Positions 26,798 to 34,387 of a DNA stretch of 64,000 bases are shown here, piece by piece. The notes beneath the pieces were generated by a model, which saw only the letters and a program-made list of their open reading frames with translations, was not told the origin of the DNA and did not search any database. Source of the DNA: GCA-2705995 sp048267965 (GTDB lineage Bacteria; Bacteroidota; Bacteroidia; Flavobacteriales_G; Salibacteraceae); the NCBI GenBank assembly GCA_048267965.1, contig JBLWWK010000001.1, positions 248,001-312,000 of the forward strand, read 5' to 3'. How positions within the stretch are numbered: position 1 is the stretch's first letter; each line of letters begins with the position of its first letter. The translations under genes were made by a program, and so were the position numbers.

Positions 26798-26813
26798 ATT
26801 GCAATATTACGAT
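26798..26813. promoter_or_regulatory. ArsR operator copy 1 (before arsR)
   Basis: ATTGCAATATTACGAT, the inverse form of the copy at 26413-26428. It lies between arsR (reverse) and the hybrid kinase (forward, start 26881), so it could affect both. Confidence 0.6.
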
Positions 26814-26880
26814 GGTTTATTGGGGTAGGTGACATATAAACAAGAAAAATTCTTTTTAATCCCAAAAAATGTAACCACTT

Positions 26881-28959
26881 TTGGCACCTCCTGTGAGATT
26901 TCAGAAAATAAATAAAGCATTGGTAATCAGTAGCACAAAAGCAAGCGCGGTACGCGGTATATTAGTGGGTGTTGTAAGCTTTTTAGTGATTTATTTTTTC
27001 TGGTCTGCCTATAACGAGCAACAGCAAAAACAGATCAACGAAGAGCTGGAATTGCGCGGAAAATTTCTTCACAGCCAAATAGAAGAACTTATTCATCAGA
27101 ACATTTTGAGTTTAGATCACTTGGCGCAGCGTATAGAGTTTTCTCAAGGTGAATATTACCAAAACTGGAAAAACGATGCGCGCTTAATGATAGAGATGCA
27201 TCCTTCTATTCAATTTTTAGAAGTGATCGATTCTCAAATGATTATTCAAGATGTGTACCCTGAAATGCCCAACCAAAAAGTTCGCGGTATCGATATTGGT
27301 GTAATCGATTACAGAGCGGTTTCTTGGCTAGAAAACACGGCAGACACCAATTTAAACATCTCTTCTTGGCTTCATTTAATTCAAGGGGGAGACGCATTTT
27401 TAATGGATGCCCCGCTGTATTACAACAATCGATTTCATGGCACTGTAACGGGCGGTTTCAATTTTACCGAAGAACTCAATACTATTCTCAGCGGACTTGA
27501 GCAGTTTAGTGTAGAGTTGTACGATGATGCCGGCAATAAATTTTATCACTATCCAGATACTTCTACTACTTCTGTTTTTCTGAAGGAACCGTTTACCATT
27601 CAGATTCAACCTCACCACAACAGTGATAAAGTCTGGAAAATGCAGATGGCATTTGTCGATTATCAAAAGTCAGATAAAGCGCGGTTAGCCAGCTTGCTCA
27701 CTTTATTTCTAGGATTAGTAGCCAGCATTTTAGCCGGAATTATTGTTTTCTCCTTAGGCCGAGTTCAAGTAGTAAACATTCGAGTAAAAGAGTTTAATAA
27801 GAAATTAGTAAGGGCCAATCACGAGCTTAAAACCGAACGAAAAAACGCAGAAAAAGCTTCGAGAAGTAAAACCGATTTTCTCTCTACCATGAGTCACGAG
27901 ATGAGAACGCCTCTCAACGCCATTTTGGGGTTTTTGTCGTTGCTGAGAAAAGAAAAATTGAATCAGGTCGCCCAAGAGTATGTCGATATCATGGAGGTTT
28001 CTTCAAAGAGTTTACTCTCCTTAATCAACGATGTTCTCGACATCGATAAAATAGAATCGGGCAAACTGGTTTTAGAGCATAAATCGTTTCATCCTACCCA
28101 AGAACTCAGCGATTTGCTAAAAACGTTTGAGCCTGAGTTTAAGGCGAAAGGACTCGAATTGAGAAAGAATTTTGATCGAGTAGAAGCGCTACCCGTGAAA
28201 GGCGATGTGGGTAAATTTATACAAATATTCACCAACTTAATTCGCAACAGTTTCAAATTTACTGATTACGGTTTTGTCGAAGTTCGCTACCATCAAAAAC
28301 AAGTAGACCAAACAGTTGTCATTACCATCGAAATTGAAGATTCGGGAATAGGCATACCCAGCAACCGATTAGAAACCATTTTCGAGCGCTTTTCGCAAAT
28401 CGATAGTGGTAAAAAAAGAAAATACGAAGGCTCTGGCTTGGGGCTTACCATTTGTAAAAACCTAGTAAAGCTCATGGATGGTAAAATCTCTGTACAAAGT
28501 ACCATTGGCAGAGGGAGCACCTTTACCGTAGAAGTAAAACTTGAAAAATCGAATGAGTTATCGGTAGGAACCGAATCCATTTCAACTAAGCAAGACAACT
28601 TTCGAGGTGCTCGTGTTTTAATTGCAGAAGACAACATCTTGAACCAAATGTTGCTGAGAAAAATACTGCAACAACACAGTATTGATGCAGAAGTGGCCAA
28701 TAACGGATTAGAAGCCTTAGAAATGGTGAAAAACTACGATTTCGACCTAATCTTTATGGATTTACACATGCCAGAAATGGACGGGCTAGAAGCGACTGCG
28801 CAACTCATAGAGTCGGGTTTTAAAGCTCCAATTGTGGCGCTCACAGCAGATGTTACCCCAGAATCAATGGAGGCTTCTAAAACAGCAGGTATGGTCGATT
28901 ATATTACCAAACCCATCGATCAACAACGTTTAAAAAAGGTGCTTAATAAGTATTTGTAA
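26881..28959 (+). CDS. hybrid histidine kinase with extracytoplasmic CHASE-like domain and receiver
   Basis: 692 residues from TTG 26881; GTG 26893 is an equal or better start, because the TTG overlaps a weak TTTTG -7 element. Two membrane segments (about 25-42 and 270-292) bracket an external sensor domain of about 220 residues of CHASE type. Then dimerisation domain with His339 (MSHEMRTPLN), ATPase domain with N-box, G1 (EDSGIGI) and G2 (GSGLGLTICKN), and a C-terminal receiver with acceptor Asp627 (IFMDLHMPEMDG). There is no DNA-binding output; the receiver may pass the phosphate on. A full CGGTAGGAACCG motif sits in the linker between the ATPase and receiver domains. Confidence 0.88.
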   Translation: MAPPVRFQKINKALVISSTKASAVRGILVGVVSFLVIYFFWSAYNEQQQKQINEELELRGKFLHSQIEELIHQNILSLDHLAQRIEFSQGEYYQNWKNDARLMIEMHPSIQFLEVIDSQMIIQDVYPEMPNQKVRGIDIGVIDYRAVSWLENTADTNLNISSWLHLIQGGDAFLMDAPLYYNNRFHGTVTGGFNFTEELNTILSGLEQFSVELYDDAGNKFYHYPDTSTTSVFLKEPFTIQIQPHHNSDKVWKMQMAFVDYQKSDKARLASLLTLFLGLVASILAGIIVFSLGRVQVVNIRVKEFNKKLVRANHELKTERKNAEKASRSKTDFLSTMSHEMRTPLNAILGFLSLLRKEKLNQVAQEYVDIMEVSSKSLLSLINDVLDIDKIESGKLVLEHKSFHPTQELSDLLKTFEPEFKAKGLELRKNFDRVEALPVKGDVGKFIQIFTNLIRNSFKFTDYGFVEVRYHQKQVDQTVVITIEIEDSGIGIPSNRLETIFERFSQIDSGKKRKYEGSGLGLTICKNLVKLMDGKISVQSTIGRGSTFTVEVKLEKSNELSVGTESISTKQDNFRGARVLIAEDNILNQMLLRKILQQHSIDAEVANNGLEALEMVKNYDFDLIFMDLHMPEMDGLEATAQLIESGFKAPIVALTADVTPESMEASKTAGMVDYITKPIDQQRLKKVLNKYL

Positions 28960-29088
28960 TCGGGTTCGTACCGTTAAAAAAAACTACTTTTTTTTCGATT
29001 TTCAGCACGAAAGAGTGAAAGAAGTTCGAAAAACGAAGATTAGATAAAGTACCTTGGTATACACTTGAAAAGGTGTGGTTTCGGTGGT

Positions 29089-30249
29089 TTACTCGTGCTT
29101 TTTTCGTTTAAAATACCGATGAATTTCTCGTAAAACTTGCTTTCTGTGAGATTTGGTTCCATAGTGAGTAGTGAAAGGTTTTCCATCGCTGCCAATGCTT
29201 ATTTCGTTGTGCTTTTCGGGCGAAACAAAAAACACATAATCGAAGTGTTGCTGGTGCAAAACCGTATCAGAAGCAACAACAAATACTTTGCGCTGCACCT
29301 TGCCCGCCCATTGCGCCCAATCGTAGGGTATTTCTGCGTGTTGAATGGGTTTGCCCAAGTACCAAAAGAGGCAATTTTGATCTTCTACATCGATTCGTTG
29401 GTGATTTTGAGTGAAAATAAGAAAGGTGTTCAGCAAAGTTTCTACCCGATTTAAACTGTCGAATACATCAGAAATTACAGCGGGATACGAAGGCGCATAA
29501 CCACCCAGCTGAATCATAAAATTGCCCGTATAAAATTGAAAATTAAAGCTACTCGCATCGGCAGGAACCGGAGTAGAATACGATCGAAAGGCATTTTTTA
29601 CATCGTGAAATTGATTTTCTTCCGGAAGTACCTTAGTAAAAAAGGGAGAAGAGCGAATAAGTGAATCAATCGAATTAAATACCTGCTTTTGAAGAGTTCC
29701 CTTTTTAACGTTTTTATGATCGATAGCCAATTGGTAACTCCCGTCTGGAAACACTTTTAATTGGTTAAATAAGAGGCTGTCCCATCGAGAGGTGAAGAGT
29801 TCTTTTTTTCTTTTTGTGAAAACAAGGGTAGATTCAGTGGCTGTTGTGTTTTGGTGTGGGAACCAAAAGGATGGTTGGTTCAATGTTAATTCAAATTGTT
29901 GATCATTTAACCATCGAACCGGGAGGCGAATCGCGGTGGATGAATCCAATTGTGGAGATCGACTCAACAGTAAATAAGAAGGTTGAAGTTGATAGAAAAT
30001 GGGTTCCTTCTGTGTATAAAAACCATTTTTTTGAGACTGTTCAGTGCAGATGATGTGCCTTAATCCCATGAGCGAATCACATTCTCCAGCTTCTGGAAAG
30101 TAGCCACTTTCGATAATAGCCAGTGAATCGGAAAGAAACGAAATCGATTTCAAATGAGCAGAATACCAGCTCGATGGCCACATTGCTTTTTGGGTAAAAC
30201 CCACACCAGCTGAGAAAACCAAAACCAGTAGAGTGCTTACTTTTTTCAT
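29089..30249 (-). CDS. secreted protein of unknown function
   Basis: 386 residues. Signal peptide (MKKVSTLLVLVFSAGVGFTQ); the rest is a soluble, aromatic-rich protein with no recognised domain. A HHD-like metal motif or catalytic centre was not found. The 5' end (signal peptide plus 38 bases upstream) is duplicated 2.9 kb away at 33114-33233, on the far side of the PLD/HNH/methyltransferase cassette. Since the cassette now sits directly upstream, the gene may have lost its native promoter and be read from the cassette. Confidence 0.6.
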   Translation of the reverse strand: MKKVSTLLVLVFSAGVGFTQKAMWPSSWYSAHLKSISFLSDSLAIIESGYFPEAGECDSLMGLRHIICTEQSQKNGFYTQKEPIFYQLQPSYLLLSRSPQLDSSTAIRLPVRWLNDQQFELTLNQPSFWFPHQNTTATESTLVFTKRKKELFTSRWDSLLFNQLKVFPDGSYQLAIDHKNVKKGTLQKQVFNSIDSLIRSSPFFTKVLPEENQFHDVKNAFRSYSTPVPADASSFNFQFYTGNFMIQLGGYAPSYPAVISDVFDSLNRVETLLNTFLIFTQNHQRIDVEDQNCLFWYLGKPIQHAEIPYDWAQWAGKVQRKVFVVASDTVLHQQHFDYVFFVSPEKHNEISIGSDGKPFTTHYGTKSHRKQVLREIHRYFKRKKHE

Positions 30250-30286
30250 TTTACTTTACGAGATGGAAAAGGGTAAAGAATTTCAT
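30167..30286. repeat. 120-bp direct repeat, copy A (left border of cassette)
   Basis: Aligned without gaps to 33114-33233, with about 5 mismatches in the first 106 bases and 4 more in the last 14. It covers the signal peptide of the 29089 gene and its upstream 37 bases and ends at the stop codon of the methyltransferase-HIT gene (30283-30285), so the cassette junction is at 30286/30287. Confidence 0.85.
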
Positions 30287-31137
30287 AAATAGGTTTTACG
30301 AGAAGGTATTACGCCACGAATGCCACCTTCAGGTTTTTCAACATCTCCGAGGTATCTGGGAATAACATGAATATGAGAATGAAATACAGTTTGACCAGCT
30401 GCTTTATCTACATTGAGCCCGATATTATAGCCTTTTGGAGAGTAGAGTTGGTCGAGCTTAGTTTTTACCTGATTAACCAAATCCCAACAAGAAAGTTGTG
30501 CAGAAAAAGAAAGATCGAAGTAGTTAGAAATGTGCTGTTTAGGTGTAATTAAAGTATGGCCTTTATTGACTGGATATTTGTCTAGAAATGCTACCGATTG
30601 ATTGTTTTCAAGTAGTATTTCTCTGGAGGAGTCTCTAGCACAAAAGGGGCAATCAGAATTTCCGCTTTCTAAAGAAGTATACTTTTTAAACGCATAAATT
30701 TCTGTAGAATCGTTTTTAAAGATGGATTGAAAAGAAAGTTCTACATTACATTGGTAGGTGTATTCTTGGTGTATTTTGTGGAAGCGGAAACCAGGACGAG
30801 CGATGTCTCTTCTAACTGCAAAAAATGCAGTGCCGTTTTTGTGAAGTAAATCAGAAATTTGAACGATAACGTCACTTTGGTTAATAGGTTTTATTACGTT
30901 TAGAACATAATTACACAGAATGGTCTGGTATTTTTGGCTGGGAAGTTTTGGAAAGTAGAATTTGTCGTAATTATCGACCTCAAAACCATGTTTAGACAAG
31001 AATTTAGCGTCAGTGCCAAATCCGCATCCAAAGTCGAGTACTTTTCCTTTTATTAACTCAAGATCGAGAAGCTTTTTTGTTGGGAAGGAAAGTTTATCTC
31101 TTTTTATAGCAGTGAGGTGGCTGTGAGAGTTTCTCAT
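30283..31137 (-). CDS. class I SAM methyltransferase fused to a HIT-family hydrolase domain
   Basis: 284 residues from ATG 31137, which forms an ATGA overlap with the HNH gene stop; a TTG at 31161 would add eight residues. N-terminal methyltransferase (about 15-150) with motif I VLDFGCGFG at 33-41 and an acidic D58 after beta-2. C-terminal HIT domain (about 160-275) with a C163-PFC166 zinc pair and the histidine triad H253-S-H255-I-H257, followed by VIPRY. HIT enzymes split nucleotide phosphoramidates, AMP conjugates or dinucleotides; the methyltransferase target is unknown. Third gene of the cassette; its stop lies in direct repeat copy A. Confidence 0.82.
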   Translation of the reverse strand: MRNSHSHLTAIKRDKLSFPTKKLLDLELIKGKVLDFGCGFGTDAKFLSKHGFEVDNYDKFYFPKLPSQKYQTILCNYVLNVIKPINQSDVIVQISDLLHKNGTAFFAVRRDIARPGFRFHKIHQEYTYQCNVELSFQSIFKNDSTEIYAFKKYTSLESGNSDCPFCARDSSREILLENNQSVAFLDKYPVNKGHTLITPKQHISNYFDLSFSAQLSCWDLVNQVKTKLDQLYSPKGYNIGLNVDKAAGQTVFHSHIHVIPRYLGDVEKPEGGIRGVIPSRKTYL

Positions 31138-32267
31138 TTTATTAGGCTTTCTGGGAACCAAGATGGATAGCCTCTTTCGTTAATTAAATATTGAGCGGTG
31201 TTTACTAACTGTTGTAAGGCTTCGTTTTTCCAATTCTCGGTAGCTCGATTACCTAGTAAAGTTAAATCAATCTGTTTTTTAAAGAGCAACGGTTGATAAG
31301 CAAGCAGAATATCCCAATAGCGGAAAAAATGATTTTGTTGTTGAATGATTAATTCAGGACTTGGAATAAGATTTGATTTTTCTCTATTGTACTTGCTCCG
31401 AACAGGAAGAAGATTCCAAAGATCATTGTTCTTAAAAAGAGAAAAGGGAATAATGTGATCAAGATGGTAATCGTCTTCTTTGATGGGTTTCCCACTCCAA
31501 ACACACTTTAATGGGTCATTGTTTTGAGTGAAATGCAGTTTGAATATTTTTTTCGACTCGTTGTTTTCTCTTTCTACAACTGGGCTTTCGAGAAGTTTGT
31601 GAGTAATGAAAGATTTTTCTATTTGTGGAGAAACTTTACTAGAGAATTCTGTCCAATGCTTTAGAATGGAGTCGGAACCGTTAATAAAAGGGCCATAAAT
31701 TCTGAATGCCTCAAAAAATTCTATTGGAATAGAAAAAGTGCCATACTTCTCAATAACAAGCGTCTTGTCAATCTTGCTTTTAGAAGAGTATTTGATTTTT
31801 TGTTGCTCAACATTAAAAATGTTTCCTTTTTCATTGATGCTCGATCCAATATAGTTCATTGGCTGAGTAACAATTGTTGTGTAGATGCTATCAAGAGCGG
31901 TTTTTACGCTCTTATTTATTTCGTAATCAAATCCATTGATTAGGAAATCGTTATAGAAAACCGAAAGACCTCCTTTTGAATTGTAATAATGAATTATTGG
32001 AGAGAGGTGCTTCTTAAAGGCAGGTTGTTTGGTGGTAATTTGCTTAATTTCAGTGTCAGAGTTAAATAGCGGGTAATAATAAAGAATCCATTTCTCGATG
32101 AGCAGACCTAAAGGGATTATGGCTTTGTCTGTAGAAGTTTCTATAAATGGACTGTTCTCATTAATTAACTCAATTGTACCTCTTAATAAAGCTAGCTTGT
32201 ACGTAGCAGATTTTGAATCGTCTGAGATGATTCGATTAATTTTTTTAAGCGTAGAGTAGTCTTGCAT
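31134..32267 (-). CDS. HNH endonuclease domain protein
   Basis: 377 residues. The first 245 form an uncharacterised helical region; the HNH fold lies at about 252-300: Cys255 (CVWSGKPI), D270-H271 (HLDHIIPF), N285 (LWNLLP) and N294 (KYNREKSN), the full set of HNH catalytic and metal residues. The N-terminal part probably gives target or partner recognition. It follows the PLD-like gene by 11 bases and overlaps the methyltransferase-HIT gene by four. The family resembles HNH proteins of defence islands, but no named system was recognised. Confidence 0.8.
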   Translation of the reverse strand: MQDYSTLKKINRIISDDSKSATYKLALLRGTIELINENSPFIETSTDKAIIPLGLLIEKWILYYYPLFNSDTEIKQITTKQPAFKKHLSPIIHYYNSKGGLSVFYNDFLINGFDYEINKSVKTALDSIYTTIVTQPMNYIGSSINEKGNIFNVEQQKIKYSSKSKIDKTLVIEKYGTFSIPIEFFEAFRIYGPFINGSDSILKHWTEFSSKVSPQIEKSFITHKLLESPVVERENNESKKIFKLHFTQNNDPLKCVWSGKPIKEDDYHLDHIIPFSLFKNNDLWNLLPVRSKYNREKSNLIPSPELIIQQQNHFFRYWDILLAYQPLLFKKQIDLTLLGNRATENWKNEALQQLVNTAQYLINERGYPSWFPESLIK

Positions 32268-32278
32268 TTAAGCGTTTC

Positions 32279-32947
32279 TTACATAGTTAATTTCGATTTG
32301 ACTTTTAACTCCCAACAACTGTAACAAAGTGGGTAGCGATAAGATATTCCGTCATTTTTTCCGCAGTTATGACAGTGACTTTCTTCGTAATCTAGATTTT
32401 GAAAAAAGTTCCATGATGTAAAACAACTTTCACATAATGGTTTTTCAATATTAAATGGGATAGATTTTTCACATCGAATACACCGTGCTTCATCCTGTTC
32501 TTCGGTTTCTTGGAAAAGTGTAATGCTTTCAGACGAGTGAATTATCGAGTGTGTTTCTTGTACTGCTTCATTAAATAGCTGATTATCGTCTTTCTTAACG
32601 ATATGAATTCCCATTTCTCGATTGTTCTTCTCAGAGAATTCGTACATATTCATGGAGGTAATTACCATTTCTTTTTCATTGAAATAGCATTTAGCATGTA
32701 AGTTTTCAAAGAAGTAAAGTTCTAAATTGGTGAGTTGTTTTAGCTGATCTTCTTCTTGTTTATGGAGTTGATTTTTTCCGTAAACAATGATTATTTTCAC
32801 CTCTCTTAAAGAAGCGTCCTTTAGTCTTTCAAACAGGGTTTTGCTTAATTGAAGATAAGGAGAAACAAGAACTAACTTTTTAGTAGCAGTTTGAATAATT
32901 GTCTCTATATAGTAAGAAGTGCCAGATGTAGTGAGGAACTTTGACAT
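32279..32947 (-). CDS. PLD-like nuclease domain with C-terminal zinc ribbons
   Basis: 222 residues. One phospholipase D half-domain (about 8-135) with H84-A-K86, N100 and E111 of the HKD-type active site (LHAKCYF...MVITSMNM), so it should act as a dimer, as in Nuc-type nucleases. The C-terminal 70 residues carry two zinc-binding pairs of pairs: C156/C159 with C172/C175, and C192/C195 with C208/C211. These are likely nucleic-acid or protein-binding ribbons. First gene of the cassette, starting 21 bases after a perfect -7 promoter box. Confidence 0.8.
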   Translation of the reverse strand: MSKFLTTSGTSYYIETIIQTATKKLVLVSPYLQLSKTLFERLKDASLREVKIIIVYGKNQLHKQEEDQLKQLTNLELYFFENLHAKCYFNEKEMVITSMNMYEFSEKNNREMGIHIVKKDDNQLFNEAVQETHSIIHSSESITLFQETEEQDEARCIRCEKSIPFNIEKPLCESCFTSWNFFQNLDYEESHCHNCGKNDGISYRYPLCYSCWELKVKSKLTM

Positions 32948-32968
32948 TTTTTGAGTTGTATTTCACGT

Positions 32969-32999
32969 CAAAATTAGTCGGGTAAATGTACTGAGCAAA
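32969..32999 (-). promoter_or_regulatory. complete promoter of the PLD/HNH/methyltransferase-HIT cassette
   Basis: Reverse strand: TTTG at 32999-32996, a 19-base spacer, then TAATTTTG at 32976-32969, an exact TTTG-N19-TAnnTTTG match. The PLD-like ATG is at 32947. The cassette thus brings its own Bacteroidota-type promoter. Confidence 0.7.
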
Positions 33000-33112
33000 C
33001 AATGATTTTAAGTTTATGAAACCTTAATTCTTATTGGAGCAACCGAAAAAATGAAGGGACTTTCTATATAAAAATGCTTCGTGTGTTTTAATTGTTGTTT
33101 TTCAGGTGATTA

Positions 33113-33196
33113 TCAGCTCGATGGCCACATTGCTTTTTGGGTAAAACCCATACCAGCTAAGAAAACCAAAAACAGTAGAGTGTTTACTTTTTTCAT
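33113..33196 (-). pseudogene. truncated second copy of the 5' end of the secreted-protein gene 29089-30249
   Basis: Starts with ATG at 33194-33196 and encodes 27 residues of signal peptide (MKKVNTLLFLVFLAG) before a TGA exactly at the repeat edge. Compared with the intact gene it differs at residues 5, 9, 13 and 16, every coding difference changing the amino acid, so it is no longer under selection. Confidence 0.75.
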
Positions 33197-33233
33197 TTCA
33201 CTTTACGAGATGGAAAAGGGTAAGAGAGTTCAT
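33114..33233. repeat. 120-bp direct repeat, copy B (right border of cassette)
   Basis: Partner of copy A (30167-30286), same orientation. The 340 bases between the PLD-like gene (32947) and YitT (33288) hold the cassette promoter, this repeat, and an A-rich stretch with no other recognisable feature. Confidence 0.85.
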
Positions 33234-33287
33234 TTAAAAGAAAAAACCAAAAAAAAGCCTCTATCTTACAACATCCAAAAAACCACT

Positions 33288-34151
33288 CTAATGAAGCGGA
33301 CGCTTTTTAATCATGCCACCTTTTGTGTCTTTAAGCGGATGTTGCACAACAAAAGCATTTTTATCCATGGCTTCTACATCTTGTAAAAGGCGGGTAATCT
33401 CTAATCGGGTTACTACGCAAAACAAAACTCTGCCCTCTCTGGGTACATCGTTGTTGGGGTTATAACCTTGCTCAGATTTATAAACAGTAACTCCGCGCCC
33501 TAACTGAGAAGTAATTACTTTTCTAATGTCATCAGCGTACTCTGAAACTATGGTAACACCAATATATTCTTCAATACCGTTAATAATAAAATCTACGGTT
33601 TTAGAAGCCGCTAAATACGTAAGCATAGAATACATAGCCGTTTCAATACTAATTAAAAAGGCGGCAGCACTAAAAATAAGAACGTTAAAAAGAGTGATGG
33701 CGTCACCCACCGTAAGTGAAGTTCGTTTGCTAAACCAAATAGCCAATACCTCAGTTCCGTCAATCACCGCTCCTCCACGAATAGAAAAGCCAATTCCTGC
33801 TCCCAAGAAAAATCCGCCAAAAACAGCAATCAACAATTTATCTTCGGTAATAGTCGGGAATTGTAGAAAATGAACCGTTATGGCTAAAATAACAATAGCC
33901 ACAGCGCTCTTAATCGCAAACGAAATACTAATCTGTTTAAAGCCAAGAAAAATAAAAGGCAAATTCACCAACACAATCAGAATAGAAAGCTTGAATCCTG
34001 TAATGTTATTCAGTAAAAGCGAAACACCCATGGCGCCACCATCTAAAAACTGATTGGGAAGCAAAAAACCTTTCAAGCCAATAGCAGCGAGTGCAATTCC
34101 GCTTAGAATAAAGAAAAACTCAGTGAGGTGGTGCTTTAAATATCCATTCAT
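33288..34151 (-). CDS. YitT family membrane protein (DUF161 plus DUF2179)
   Basis: 287 residues from ATG 34151; a TTG at 34181 would add ten. Five or so membrane helices with the family motifs GLKGFLLPNQFLDGGAMGVSLL and GGAVIDGTEVLA, then a cytosolic DUF2179 domain of about 80 residues (GRGVTVYKSEQGY, VLFCVVTRLEITRLLQDVEAMD). Family function unknown; proposed transport. Read toward the cassette. Confidence 0.9.
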   Translation of the reverse strand: MNGYLKHHLTEFFFILSGIALAAIGLKGFLLPNQFLDGGAMGVSLLLNNITGFKLSILIVLVNLPFIFLGFKQISISFAIKSAVAIVILAITVHFLQFPTITEDKLLIAVFGGFFLGAGIGFSIRGGAVIDGTEVLAIWFSKRTSLTVGDAITLFNVLIFSAAAFLISIETAMYSMLTYLAASKTVDFIINGIEEYIGVTIVSEYADDIRKVITSQLGRGVTVYKSEQGYNPNNDVPREGRVLFCVVTRLEITRLLQDVEAMDKNAFVVQHPLKDTKGGMIKKRPLH

Positions 34152-34336
34152 GAAAAAAGGGTTGGTTTTGTTGTTAGTCAATGCATCAAAGCTAATTGAA
34201 AAGCAGATTCAACAATTTTTTTGATGCTGAATTTCAAGTTAAATTTTCCAACATCAAATCCAAAGAAAACCATCCTTTAGGCCATTTTTTAACAAGACTT
34301 TTAAACGAATTTTAGGGTAGAAAGAGAATGAGAAAC

Positions 34337-34377
34337 GAGTTCGTACCGTATATTCTAAAAAGTAACGGTAGGAACCC
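34337..34377. repeat. inverted pair of the GGTTCCTRCC-type motif downstream of the TonB receptor gene
   Basis: Left arm GAGTTCGTACCGT (34337-34349), 15-base loop, right arm ACGGTAGGAACCC (34365-34377); the arms pair at 11 of 13 positions. It lies in the 236-base gap between the YitT start and the receptor stop at 34388, just past the receptor, and could act as a terminator. No strong T-tract follows. The rest of this gap is AT-rich and carries no other clear signal. Confidence 0.5.
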
Positions 34378-34387
34378 GATTTCGATT

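Larger units (their letters stand above)
30287..33113 (-). other. accessory cassette of three genes (PLD-like, HNH, methyltransferase-HIT) between direct repeats
   Basis: A 2.8-kb unit with one operon read right to left: PLD-like nuclease, HNH nuclease, methyltransferase-HIT fusion, with its own complete promoter. It is unique sequence lying between two copies of a 120-bp repeat, appears more AT-rich than its neighbours, and contains none of the GGTTCCT cores that are common elsewhere. No integrase or transposase is present. Taken together this reads as a DNA segment gained by recombination. Two nucleases with a modification or nucleotide-hydrolase partner suggest a defence or DNA-repair function, which is inference. 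Confidence 0.6.

Noticed and set aside
28976..28998. A8-CTAC-T9 stretch after the hybrid kinase as a terminator
   Set aside because: The A/T arms form only a weak AT-only hairpin; kept as doubtful and not listed.
29841..30047. Short plus-strand open frame
   Set aside because: Antisense to the secreted-protein gene, no independent support.
30287..33113. Cassette as a restriction-modification system of a known type
   Set aside because: The methyltransferase lacks a visible DNA-methyltransferase catalytic motif (no DPPY/NPPY or PC motif) and is joined to a HIT domain.
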